Assembly (NCBI RefSeq): GCF_900142195.1 | Contig: NZ_FRAB01000048.1 | Location: 1 to 45,352 of the forward strand | Length of the DNA stretch: 45,352 nucleotides | Reading direction: 5' to 3' | Source: Paraburkholderia terricola | GTDB lineage: Bacteria > Pseudomonadota > Gammaproteobacteria > Burkholderiales > Burkholderiaceae | Part shown: piece after piece, positions 8,804 through 16,588 of the stretch | Numbering within the stretch: the first letter of the stretch is position 1 | Layout of the letters: every line of letters begins with the position of its first letter | The notes under the pieces: generated by a model | Databases searched by the model: none | What the model saw: only the letters and a program-made list of their open reading frames with translations | Told to the model about the DNA's origin: nothing | Translations under genes and position numbers: made by a program

Positions 8804-10027
8804 TTATGACGGAGAAGCTGGCTGCACCGGATATCCAAGATCCGTGAGGCGTTTTAGCAATCGCTTGACGGTGTTCTGCATGTCATGCCGGGCGAAATAG
8901 TCTGCACCGAGATCTGCATATTCCACTCCATTACGAAGCAAGTGCCACGCTGCCGTGAGCATTGATGCAGCCACTGCGATGATTGCCTTCTTTGAGCCGC
9001 GCCGCGCCTTGATGCGAGTAAACTGGGCGAACAGGTAGCTGTTCTTCGTACGTACTGCGGCCCATGCGGCAGTCACGAGTGCCGTCTTGAGCCATGTGCC
9101 GCTCTTGCGAACGCGCGTACTGCGGCGCTTACCGGCGCTCTCGTCATTGCGGGGACACAGTCCAGCCCACGATATGAGGTGAGCGGAATCGGGAAAGCGC
9201 ATCATGTCGACGCCAATCTCGGCCACCAGGACCCGGGCGGTCAGGTCACCGACGCCGGGAATGGTTTTCAGCAGTTGAACGTGCTGCCGGATTGGCGTCA
9301 GCGCGAGTCCCACCGCCGCATCCAGATCAGTCAGCGCGTGCTCAAGGGCGTCGATGAGCTGCAAATGGAGCGCGAGCATCGTACGGTGATGGGACGTTAT
9401 GCGTCCGCGCAATGCTTCGCGTAGTTCACCCGTCTTCTTGCGCGCGTGACCTTGCGCAAGTGCCGCGAGCAGCACCGGATTGTTCTCGCCCGAGATGATA
9501 GCCTTCAGGATCGCGCGCCCGCTGCCGCCAAGTACGTCAGAAAGGACGCTGCCCAGTTTGAGATTGGCATCCTCGAGCAGCTTCTGGATACGCAGACAAT
9601 GCTGGGCGATCTCACGCGTCAGTTGTTTGCGTGTGCGTGTCAGATCACGTAACTCCTGGATCGCCGCAGGCGGAACGAAGCTTGAGCGGATCAGCCCATG
9701 TGCGAGCAGGTCCGCGATCCACGTCGCGTCATTCACATCGGTTTTACGGCCCGGCACGTTCCGGATATGCGCAGCGTTGCCCAGCACGAGTTCGAAGGAG
9801 CCCTCGAGCACGTGCCACACTGGTTTCCAGTAAACGCCGGTGGCTTCCATGGCCACGTGGGAACAGCCATGGGCGGCCAGCCAGTCCGACAGCGCCAGCA
9901 ACCCCTTCGTGGTACTGCAGAAGCTCTGCACTTCATGATGCGCTGGCGCAGACACACAACGGACGCAGGCGACGATGATGTCCTTATGGATGTCCAGTCC
10001 TGCACAGCGCGGATAGAGTACCTGCAT
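8804..10027 (-). CDS. IS110-family transposase (DEDD recombinase)
   Basis: This 407-aa protein has the N-terminal RuvC-like DEDD domain: CAGLDIHKD near residue 9, AMEATGVYW near 60, and TDVNDATWIADLL near 96-108 with the last two acidic residues. The C-terminal transposase_20 region includes IPGVGDLTARVL near 255, and the conserved serine region is ISWAGLCPRNDESAGK. The ATG at 10027 follows GGAGG at six bases; the extension to 10066 lacks a ribosome-binding site. The frame is complete. IS110 enzymes work with an RNA encoded in their own non-coding end, here the 266-bp leader. Confidence 0.95.
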   Translation of the reverse strand: MQVLYPRCAGLDIHKDIIVACVRCVSAPAHHEVQSFCSTTKGLLALSDWLAAHGCSHVAMEATGVYWKPVWHVLEGSFELVLGNAAHIRNVPGRKTDVNDATWIADLLAHGLIRSSFVPPAAIQELRDLTRTRKQLTREIAQHCLRIQKLLEDANLKLGSVLSDVLGGSGRAILKAIISGENNPVLLAALAQGHARKKTGELREALRGRITSHHRTMLALHLQLIDALEHALTDLDAAVGLALTPIRQHVQLLKTIPGVGDLTARVLVAEIGVDMMRFPDSAHLISWAGLCPRNDESAGKRRSTRVRKSGTWLKTALVTAAWAAVRTKNSYLFAQFTRIKARRGSKKAIIAVAASMLTAAWHLLRNGVEYADLGADYFARHDMQNTVKRLLKRLTDLGYPVQPASPS

Positions 10028-10293
10028 GCTGCCCTCCTGCAAGATAGAGAATGGCAGCGGCGACAACCCTCGTTATCGGATTCTGGTAAGCGTGCTCCGG
10101 CAGGGCAACATGTGCCCTCGGTCACAATTCGGGGTGCTCGCAGGGTTGCGGGTCCAACTCTCAAACGGGCTCAGTGCACCAGATAATGGGCCGACCTCGA
10201 CCACCGCTGCCTCATGATCGTATTCCTTCCCAGATCCGCCTGCAGCAGTCGTGCGCTTCATCCTTCGGGGTCGGGCAAAAACCCGATGAATCA
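10028..10293 (-). ncRNA. candidate bridge RNA region of the IS110-family element
   Basis: IS110-group elements are known to encode a structured bridge RNA upstream of the transposase that base-pairs with target and donor DNA. This leader has no coding frame, and short stretches of it repeat the element's own junctions. The 11 nt at 10080-10090 (ATTCTGGTAAG) equal 8787-8797 across the transposase-side junction. The 8 nt at 10157-10164 (ACTCTCAA) equal 10293-10300 across the leader-side junction. The 9 nt at 10046-10054 are complementary to the rejoined empty target. A terminal hairpin TCGGG/CCCGA lies at 10271-10286. RNA ends and folds are not determined. Confidence 0.5.
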
Positions 10294-10307
10294 CTCTCAA
10301 GAGTTGG

Positions 10308-10334
10308 AGCCTCCACAAAATCCGGGGCGGTTCA
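10308..10334. repeat. IS3-family terminal inverted repeat, orfA side
   Basis: This is the inverted partner of 7512-7538 (23/27 match). It is followed by the GAC target duplication at 10335-10337. Confidence 0.9.
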
Positions 10335-10713
10335 GACCACTCCGTTAGCTGCCCTTGAGTGCTCGACGGCGCGACCGGCGGCAGTGGGTCGCGTGCTGCC
10401 GATCACAGGCTTGCGAGGTTCAAGTGCGCATGCCTTTTGCATGAGGCAGCGCGCGGCCATAAACAGCCTTTCGCGGTTGCGCAAAGATCGTCATTCAAGT
10501 GGCTGCTCCATACCGGTCAACGGACCTTCAACGCGGACATCCACTTCGTAACCTGCCGCCGTCGAATGTGTTCTCGCTAGAACTGCTTGTTTGCGCATGT
10601 TAACTGGCGGGTAACCGGCTGACGGGCAGCCGGTTACCGTGCAGTCGTGGTGAGTGCAGCGAGAACTCGAGCACCTCCTTGATACTGCCGGTTCGCGCTA
10701 TTTCACCGCTTCC
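10335..10713. other. gene-free stretch between IS element and aldehyde dehydrogenase remnant
   Basis: No convincing reading frame is seen. The only clear structure is the terminator hairpin at 10610-10638. The left end, GACCACTCCG, is the original continuation of the IS3 target. Confidence 0.5.
10610..10638 (-). terminator. terminator-like hairpin after the aldehyde dehydrogenase remnant
   Basis: Perfect 11-bp arms GGTAACCGGCT and AGCCGGTTACC enclose a 7-nt loop. It lies 76 bp beyond the minus-strand stop codon. No strong T-run follows, so it may stabilise the 3' end rather than terminate on its own. Confidence 0.6.
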
Positions 10714-11958
10714 TCAAACATTTCCAGGAGCGATGTAAGCGGTTTTCACAGTCGTATAGAACTCGCGCGCATAGGTGCCTTGTTCACGCGGACCCAGGCT
10801 CGAACCTTTGCGCCCGCCGAACGGAACGTGGTAATCGACGCCCGCTGTCGGCGTATTGATCATCACCATGCCGGCCTGTATGTGGCGCTTGAAATGGCTC
10901 GCATATGCCAGCGACGTGGTGCAGATGCCGGCGGAAAGGCCGAATGGTGAGTCGTTGGCTACGGCAAGCGCTTCCTCGTAATGCGCGACCTTGATGACGG
11001 AAGCGATTGGACCGAACACTTCCTCCCTGTTGATCGTCATCGTCGACGTCGTGTTGGTCACGAGAGCCGGCGCCAGGAAGAATCCTTCGGTTGCCGAGGT
11101 AGCACGTCCACCGCCAAACACCGAACCACCTTCGGTGCGTGCGAGTTCGATATAACGCTCGTCCTGTTCCAGCTGTTTGGCATCGACAACGGGACCGATC
11201 TGCGTCGCCGCGTCCAGCGCGTTACCAATCCTGAGACTGCGCCTGCGCGCCTGCATGGCCTCGACGAAACGGTCGTGGATGCCGCCCGTCACGATCAGGC
11301 GGCTCGATGCGGTACAACGCTGGCCGGTGGAGTAGAAGGCGCCGTTGATGCAGGCCTCGACCGCGACGTCCAGATCCGCATCGTCGAGCACTACCATCGG
11401 GTTCTTGCCACCCATCTCGAACTGGAACTTCTTCCCGGTGGCGACGCATTTCGCGGCGATCGCCTGGCCGGTCGCAACCGAGCCCGTGAAGCTGATGGCA
11501 TCCACGTCAGCTGATGTGACGAGTGTTTCGCCGACGATCGAACCCGTGCCCATGACGAGGTTGATTACGCCCGCGGGTGCACCGCTTTCGGCGACGATCC
11601 GGACGAGTTCCCATACGCTGCCCGGCACGAGTTCCGCCGGCTTGATGACGACGCAGTTTCCATACGCGAGTGCAGCCGCGATCTTCCAGGCGGGAATAGC
11701 GATCGGGAAGTTCCACGGCGTAATCAGACCGATGACGCCCAGCGGTTCGCGTGTGACTTCAAGCGTCAGTCCCGGGCGAACGGACGGCACGATCTCGCCG
11801 CCGACCCGCAATGCCTCGCCCGCGAAAAATTTGAAAATCTGTCCGGCGCGTCCCACTTCGCCGACTGCTTCGGCGAGCGTTTTTCCTTCCTCGCGTGCCA
11901 GCAGCTTACCGAGTTCGTTTTTGCGCGCAAGGATGGTGCTGCCGACCTCGTCGAAACC
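10714..11958 (-). pseudogene. aldehyde dehydrogenase, N-terminally truncated
   Basis: The frame encodes most of an NAD(P)-dependent aldehyde dehydrogenase. It has the cofactor segment ITPWNFPIAIPAWK, the Rossmann turn FTGSVATGQ, the glutamate motif FEMGGKNPMVV, the catalytic cysteine in GQRCTASSR and EEVFGPIASV. It most resembles ketoglutarate-semialdehyde-type dehydrogenases (FKFFAGEALR, PFGGRKGSSLGPREQG). Homology extends upstream of the first ATG (11856) through LARKNELGKLLAREEGKTL to about 11950. There the sequence switches to a chemoreceptor tail on the opposite strand. About 90-100 N-terminal residues are missing, with start and promoter, so it is called a pseudogene. A 380-aa product from 11856 could still be made but would lack the N-terminal part of the fold. 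Confidence 0.82.
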
Positions 11959-12192
11959 ATGCAGAACGTCGGGTCGGCGATCCAGCGCTTAACTGACATC
12001 ATGGGCGAGATCGCGGCAGCGTCGCACGAGCAGACTCGCGGCATTGAGCAGGTGAATCAGGCCATTGCCCAGATGGACCAGATCACGCAGCAGAATGCGG
12101 CCCTCGTTGAGGAGGCCGCGGCCGCCGCCGGGTCGTTAGAAGATCAGGCTCAGCAGCTGCGCGCTGCTGTCGCTGTGTTTCGCACTCGCTAG
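11950..12192 (+). pseudogene. methyl-accepting chemotaxis protein, C-terminal fragment
   Basis: The last ~80 codons of a chemoreceptor remain. They start in the frame VETMQNVGSAIQRLTDIMGE and run through ASHEQTRGIEQVNQAIAQMD and TQQNAALVEEAAAAAGSLED, the standard signalling and methylation-helix tail, to a stop at 12192. The rest of the receptor, with the ligand domain, membrane segments and signalling tip, is missing. The 5' end abuts the cut aldehyde dehydrogenase on the other strand within about 10 bp, so a single deletion or inversion joined two broken genes. Confidence 0.85.
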
Positions 12193-12752
12193 ACTGAAGT
12201 GATACTCCGGTGAAGAACGCGGCTCGGGCGCAGCGAACGCTCGTTGCCGATGCTATCTGGAGATTCGGAGGCAGCCAGGGCGGCGCCCCGGCCGTCTCGG
12301 TGTCGAGACGGAATGGTCACCGCCCTCCCTTCGGGGAGCTGGGCATGATTGAGGGCCTCCAGAACCGAACGGCATCAATGTGCCAAATCTATGGTCCACC
12401 CCATTTTTGCAACCCTGATCTTCGATGGAGAGTCGGCTTGCTTAAATCTATTCGGCGTCGTTGTGGGGATTGCTCCCCGCGCCACGATGAGATTCGCGCC
12501 TGACGATCCTTCACAGTGGGTCGGCTGCGAAAAGCCTGTCTGGCACTCAGGTTCTTCGCCAGGCCGGTGTGCCGTTCACGTCATCAATTTTCAACCGCAA
12601 AACCAGTTGAATGATTTCGATTACCCCAACTCTCGAATATCTATTTGGGAGACCCGAGGAACTGGTTGGAGCATTACATCGATATCGAGACCGGAGCTAT
12701 GGTCGCGGCGAAGTGCTAGGGAGCACTGTCCTCAAAAGTGCGGTCAGTCTCC
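12193..12752. other. region with no supported gene
   Basis: This 560-bp stretch after the chemoreceptor tail has only short frames. One (12611-12781, plus, 56 codons, starting MISITPTLEYLFGRPEELV) follows a stop codon directly and runs into the MITE-like repeat, so it may be the end of a disrupted gene. No family is recognised. Confidence 0.4.
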
Positions 12753-12900
12753 GGCCGAGGCTGTGTGAAAACGCACGTTGAATAAGGTTCTCAAAGAAAT
12801 CGACCCTTCAGATCGCGCTGTGTTGGCTTGGCAGTGACTTGGGAAGGGTAAAACGACACCCGAAAACCGAGTAGTTTTGTGTTTTCACACAGCCTCGGCC
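12753..12900. repeat. MITE-like element with 20-bp perfect terminal inverted repeats
   Basis: GGCCGAGGCTGTGTGAAAAC (12753-12772) is repeated exactly in inverted form at 12881-12900, enclosing 108 bp of non-coding DNA. The outermost GGCC is itself palindromic and could instead be a 4-bp target duplication around 16-bp repeats (GAGGCTGTGTGAAAAC). Ends of this type occur on some full-length bacterial insertion sequences, so this is probably an internally deleted, non-autonomous copy moved by a transposase encoded elsewhere. The parent family (IS1182-like is my guess) needs a database match. Confidence 0.75.
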
Positions 12901-13033
12901 ACCTTCCGCCTCTCGTCGGCGTATTTAGACGGACAGTCAAATGTCAGCTCTGCACGCCTCAGCGGAAGTTTGCAGTCGCGCGTCGCGAACCTGGTGTCGC
13001 AATATCATGAGGCAGCGGCACGTTAGTCCGCCG

Positions 13034-13345
13034 TCAGAGATCGTCGGTCGAAAGCATTATCCGCTCGCCCGTACCCGGCAACGCTTTCTGCTCCACAGTC
13101 TGCAAAAGCCGGCGCTTGCCAAGCTCGAAGGCAAGCATCAATTGTTTCGGGGTCTCGTTCACAGCGCCGAGTTTTTCACAAACCGTTTCAGCAGGAAGCG
13201 CAAAGGCGCAGTATCCCCAACCGAAAGCGTAGGCCGAAAACCATAGTGTCGAGTCGACGGTAAGGAGCGGTGCCGTAAGGTTCGTATGAGGCTGGCCCAT
13301 GGCTGTCACTTCCTGACCGATAGGGGCGGTTTTTGATTTTCGCAT
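13034..13345 (-). CDS. hypothetical protein (103 aa)
   Basis: I do not recognise the family. The protein has no signal peptide and one hydrophobic, aromatic-rich stretch (LLTVDSTLWFSAYAFGWGYC), followed by a mixed region with LMLAFELGKRRLLQTVEQ that looks helical. The ATG at 13345 has AAGG six bases upstream and lies 7 bp after the stop of the preceding gene, so the two form an operon. Both genes are complete in a region otherwise made of broken ones, which suggests they are maintained. The function is unknown. Confidence 0.6.
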   Translation of the reverse strand: MRKSKTAPIGQEVTAMGQPHTNLTAPLLTVDSTLWFSAYAFGWGYCAFALPAETVCEKLGAVNETPKQLMLAFELGKRRLLQTVEQKALPGTGERIMLSTDDL

Positions 13346-13352
13346 AGCGGCC

Positions 13353-13604
13353 TTACAAGAGTTGTTCTCCTGCGGACTCGGTGACGAGTGGGCCGCATGT
13401 GCCACTACCCGCCAGGTTGACCAGCGCTTGACGCCCGTCCCTGCGGGCGGCGTTCTCAGTCAGGAAGGTTTTCTCACTGAAAGCAATGAGCTTGAATCCG
13501 CTCCCCCGTGCACGCGGGATGGTGATACCCCAATGCCAGCCTCCGGCTTGCTCGAAGACATGCAATACAGGGGCGATTGGCCCGTAAGCCTGGGAAGTCG
13601 TCAT
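13353..13604 (-). CDS. hypothetical protein (83 aa)
   Basis: This is the first gene of a two-gene minus-strand operon. GGAG lies eight bases before the ATG at 13604. The protein (MTTSQAYGPIAPVLHVFEQ, then WHWGITIPRARGSGFKLIAF) is soluble-looking and rich in aromatic and basic residues, and it matches no family I can name. A tandem TTCTCCTGTCA repeat (13611-13634) sits just upstream of the start and doubles the GACAGGAGAA ribosome-binding sequence, so an alternative in-frame start at 13634 is possible. Confidence 0.55.
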   Translation of the reverse strand: MTTSQAYGPIAPVLHVFEQAGGWHWGITIPRARGSGFKLIAFSEKTFLTENAARRDGRQALVNLAGSGTCGPLVTESAGEQLL

Positions 13605-14252
13605 GGTGCGTTCTCCTGTCAATTCTCCTGTCACATTGCGACCGTGGGGCGAACGATTGCCGACGCTCCGCCTTTAGACTACCGCTATTCTGCTGCGCAG
13701 CAATGTATCGAGCACTGTTGTAATATCAAACGTCCCAGCGATCACCGCGCCGGCTCATCGACGAGCGCATGCCGTGGGCGTCCCGTACCAGGCGACGAGG
13801 ACCACCCAACCTGGCAAGGCCAGGCGCCGCCAGAATATCGCCATACGCTTTGGGGGGTCCCGATACATTGCTCCTCACCTCGCACACATCCGAGCCTCGA
13901 CGACCAACGTAAGCCGACCCGCTGTTCTCTTCCATTCCTGTTACCGACAGTGTCGCCACCTTTGATCGTGGGTACATTAGCCCCGCGAGGCCGGCACCGC
14001 GTGGTAGTGCGAGGACGCGCCTGGGAACCCGAAACCCGCGATCCGGCTCGACTGTACGTCGTTTCCAGACGAAGTGGTACATCGGCAGGGGATCAAGCGC
14101 CAAGGCTGCAGCGGACTGGCTGCTACTGATTCGATGAATGGAGCACAAAGAATCGGGGTAATAATCGTCAGTCCTGTTACTGATAGGGCGCCAGGCCTTC
14201 GCTCGATCCTGCGAGCGCTTGCCAGGCTCCGTCCGCAATCGCGCGCCGCTCA
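13605..14252. other. region with no supported gene
   Basis: A long frame on the minus strand (13726-14403) exists, but it is arginine- and serine-rich without motif or ribosome-binding site and is probably a composition artefact. Apart from the upstream region of the 83-aa gene at the left, I see no promoter or repeat I can defend. The group II intron relic begins at 14253. Confidence 0.4.
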
Positions 14253-14363
14253 GCGGCCAACGCTGTTCGCGCGGCACCTGGCGTACGCGTGCGCCAACAC
14301 ATCTTCTCGATGGATCTTGTCGTGCAGCGCATGGAAGCGAAACCCGGCTTCTTTTCTTTGTTT
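14253..14363 (-). pseudogene. group II intron-encoded reverse transcriptase, short N-terminal relic
   Basis: On the minus strand, 37 codons between two stops read ...EAGFRFHALHDKIHREDVLA and continue HAYARCRAN. This is the characteristic N-terminal segment of bacterial group II intron reverse transcriptase/maturases (RF..L.DKI.R.DVL..AY..CRAN). The normal continuation (GAPGVDG and the palm domain) is absent, and a TGA follows at 14250-14252. No other part of the protein or the intron RNA is visible nearby, so it is a relic of a former retroelement. Confidence 0.65.
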
Positions 14364-14479
14364 CTAGCGTTGGCGGGTTATGCAATCGAAAGCGTCGATT
14401 CATCCGGACGACTCAATTCCACTGCACATTCATTCCCGGATTACCGGATATTCCGTGGCGAACTATAAAAGGATAGGAA

Positions 14480-16150
14480 ATGAAGACGATCAAGATGTGG
14501 AAGCCTCGTACGCAAAGCGCCGTTAGCGTAAGCGTTGCCTTGCTTGCCGGGCTGTACTCGGCGGGCGCAGCGGCGTTCGACGTACATGATCACGAGCTTG
14601 AGTCAGTGAAGCATGTGTTGTTGATCAGCTTCGATGGTTTGCATGAGCAGGATGTCGCACGCTGCGTCGGTTCGAATGCGTGCCCGAATCTTGCATTGCT
14701 GGCCAGGTCGGGTACGACCTACACCAACGCGCACACGCCGGGTCTTTCCGATTCGTTTCCGGGCCTCGCCGCGCTCGTCACCGGCGGCTCGCCCAAATCC
14801 ACGGGCCTGTTCTACGACGTGTCCTATGACCGCACACTGTTCGCACCGTCCGATAGCAATTGCACCGGCAAGCAAGGCTGGAACGTCGTATTCGACGAGA
14901 CCACTGGCATCGATGGCGAAAACGGCGGTGCACTGACGCATCTCGACGGTGGTGGCGCGTTCAATCCGCAAGCAATTCCTCACGCGTTGATCAACGGAGT
15001 CTGTACGCCAGTGTATCCGCACAATTACGTAAAGACCAACACGATTTTCGAAGTGGTCAAAGGCCACGTGAAAGGCGCTCGCACCGCCTGGGCGAACAAA
15101 CATGCGTGGGGCTACGACTGGCTGAATGGACCGTCCGGCACAGGCGTCGACGATCTTTCGCGCACCGAGATCAATTCGATTGATCCCGCTACCAATACGA
15201 GCTACACCGACGTCTATACGCACACGGAACAGTTCGATAATCTGCATGTGCAGTCGTTGATCAATGAAATTGACAGCAAGGATTCGACAGGTCAATCCAG
15301 CGCCGACGCGCCCACGGTGTTTGGAACCAACTTCCAGACATTGAGCGTCGCCCAGAAAGCAGCGGTTGCGACGGGTGGCGGCTATCTGGATGCGAGCTTC
15401 ACGCCTGGTCCGCAGGTAGCCAACGCAATTGCTTATCTGGATAACGCGTTGGGTCGCATCGTGTCCGAACTCAAGCAGCGCAACCTTTATTCGTCGACGG
15501 CGATCATCGTCACCGCGAAGCATGGGCAGTCCCCGACCGACCATTCAATGCTGGTGAAGAACGGCGATACACTCTCGAAACTCCTTGAAGCAAGCAACTA
15601 TCTGGATCCGAACGGCAACTTCGGGCAGAACAGTACGAAGAGCGGCAACCTCAATGATGGAACCGGGCTCGTCGGTACGGGTTTCGTGCAGACCGATGAC
15701 ATCGGCCTGATCTGGTTGCGCGATCAGAGCCAACTGCCTGCGGTCGTGAAGACCCTGAAAGACAACCTGAACTGCAACGCACCCGGCATTTGCGCGGACG
15801 GCCCGCAGGCATACATTCTGTACGGCCCGCGGTTGAACGACCGATTCGGTGAACCTGCCCGCGGCCGCACGCCTGACATCGTCGTCCAGCCGAACCCGGG
15901 GGTCATCTATACATCGAGCAAGACCAAGGACGAAGAACACGGCGGCAACGCCCCCGACGACAGCCATCTCGGTCTCGTGGTTTATGTGCCTCACGGCCGT
16001 CACGCTGGACGGACCAACGGCGAGCGTGTGCTGACCACCCAGGTTGCGCCGACGATCCTGCGTTTGCTCGATCTGGATCCTGAACTGCTGCACTCGGTCG
16101 CTACTGAAGGAACGCGTACGCTGCCGGAGTTCGATGGCGAGCGCTTTTAG
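14480..16150 (+). CDS. secreted alkaline phosphatase superfamily (type I phosphodiesterase/nucleotide pyrophosphatase-like) protein
   Basis: This 556-aa protein begins with a basic stretch and a hydrophobic segment (VSVSVALLAGLYSAGAAA) typical of Sec export. The mature part has the superfamily metal and nucleophile pattern: LISFDGLHEQDV near residue 48, SDSFPGLAALVTGG near 90 with a serine where the nucleophile Thr/Ser is expected, TAKHGQSPTDH near 350 and DEEHGGNAPDDSHLG near 483. It should be a two-metal phosphodiester or phosphomonoester hydrolase in the periplasm or outside the cell. AGGA precedes the ATG. A lipoprotein gene follows 438 bp later on the same strand. The substrate is unknown. 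Confidence 0.87.
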   Translation: MKTIKMWKPRTQSAVSVSVALLAGLYSAGAAAFDVHDHELESVKHVLLISFDGLHEQDVARCVGSNACPNLALLARSGTTYTNAHTPGLSDSFPGLAALVTGGSPKSTGLFYDVSYDRTLFAPSDSNCTGKQGWNVVFDETTGIDGENGGALTHLDGGGAFNPQAIPHALINGVCTPVYPHNYVKTNTIFEVVKGHVKGARTAWANKHAWGYDWLNGPSGTGVDDLSRTEINSIDPATNTSYTDVYTHTEQFDNLHVQSLINEIDSKDSTGQSSADAPTVFGTNFQTLSVAQKAAVATGGGYLDASFTPGPQVANAIAYLDNALGRIVSELKQRNLYSSTAIIVTAKHGQSPTDHSMLVKNGDTLSKLLEASNYLDPNGNFGQNSTKSGNLNDGTGLVGTGFVQTDDIGLIWLRDQSQLPAVVKTLKDNLNCNAPGICADGPQAYILYGPRLNDRFGEPARGRTPDIVVQPNPGVIYTSSKTKDEEHGGNAPDDSHLGLVVYVPHGRHAGRTNGERVLTTQVAPTILRLLDLDPELLHSVATEGTRTLPEFDGERF

Positions 16151-16588
16151 GTGAATGGCTGTACCCGCCGTGTCGTGCCTATTGCGGTCGGTGCCAGTTG
16201 AGCCATGGCGACCGGTCGATGCACATGCGGCGGCCGGTGCATATTCCCACGGATAACCGATCCCTGGAAGACGACGTCGCGGCTCGCGCAGCTTTGTACA
16301 GGTTGCGCGGGATCTTGCACCGACTATCCAAAGTGCCTGACGCACTCCAAGGGAAATCCACGAGAGCGCGTCACTACGGAATACCCGCGCCTTCATCGCG
16401 CGCTCAGGCAGGCTTCAGATCGTTTACAACTATAGCGTTCGCTCAATGCAGACCATAAATAAGTTTTACTTTCCGATTCACCATTGCAAAGCCATTGTGT
16501 GAAGCGTACTGCCGACCCCTCACTACCATTTCTTAAGATTCCTTAATGAATGAGCTGTCAGGTCAATAAACGGAAAGGAGACGACTGG
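16151..16588. other. intergenic region upstream of lipoprotein gene
   Basis: No gene is seen in these 438 bp. The right part is AT-richer and probably holds the promoter of the 16589 gene. CTTAAG-ATTC-CTTAAT at 16532-16547 resembles, but does not match, the 11-bp-phased box found further right in the window. Confidence 0.4.
16532..16547 (+). promoter_or_regulatory. possible operator CTTAAG-N4-CTTAAT
   Basis: Two near-identical CTTAAG-like half sites lie 42 bp before the lipoprotein ATG. The core TTAAGATTCCTTAA is also a near palindrome. The spacing is 10 bp rather than the 11 bp expected for OmpR/PmrA-type regulators, so binding by such a regulator is speculative. Confidence 0.25.

Larger units (their letters stand above)
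8792..10293 (-). mobile_element. IS110-family insertion sequence (IS110 group, leader-side non-coding region)
   Basis: The element lies between the IS3 orfA start and the IS3 right inverted repeat. Joining the flanks gives ggctccatt-CT-ctcaagag, and CT appears at both junctions (8790-8791 and 10294-10295). This fits insertion at a dinucleotide core without terminal inverted repeats, as in IS110 elements. The non-coding end upstream of the transposase is long (about 266 bp) and the downstream end short (about 12 bp), which is the IS110-group rather than the IS1111-group layout. The exact ends are inferred from the broken IS3 sequence and could move by one or two bases. Confidence 0.85.
7512..10334 (-). 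mobile_element. IS3-family insertion sequence, interrupted by an IS110-family element
   Basis: The ends are inverted repeats that begin TGAACCGCCCCGG at 7512 and end with its complement at 10334. They match at 23 of 27 positions (7512-7538 against 10308-10334). The element is flanked by a 3-bp direct repeat GAC (7509-7511 and 10335-10337), the target duplication expected for IS3-type transposition. It encodes OrfA and OrfB on the minus strand. A second element of about 1.5 kb sits between the right inverted repeat and orfA, so the original IS was about 1.3 kb. Both ends and both genes survive. Confidence 0.92.

Noticed and set aside
12349..12768. Plus-strand frame of 139 codons
   Set aside because: Biased composition, no start signal, ends inside the MITE-like repeat.
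13726..14403. Long minus-strand open frame of 225 codons
   Set aside because: Arg/Ser-rich, no ribosome-binding site or motif, and the group II intron relic lies in another frame over its upstream part; likely a composition artefact.
15545..16396. Long minus-strand frame opposite the secreted phosphatase-like gene
   Set aside because: Mirror frame of a well-supported gene in high-GC DNA.
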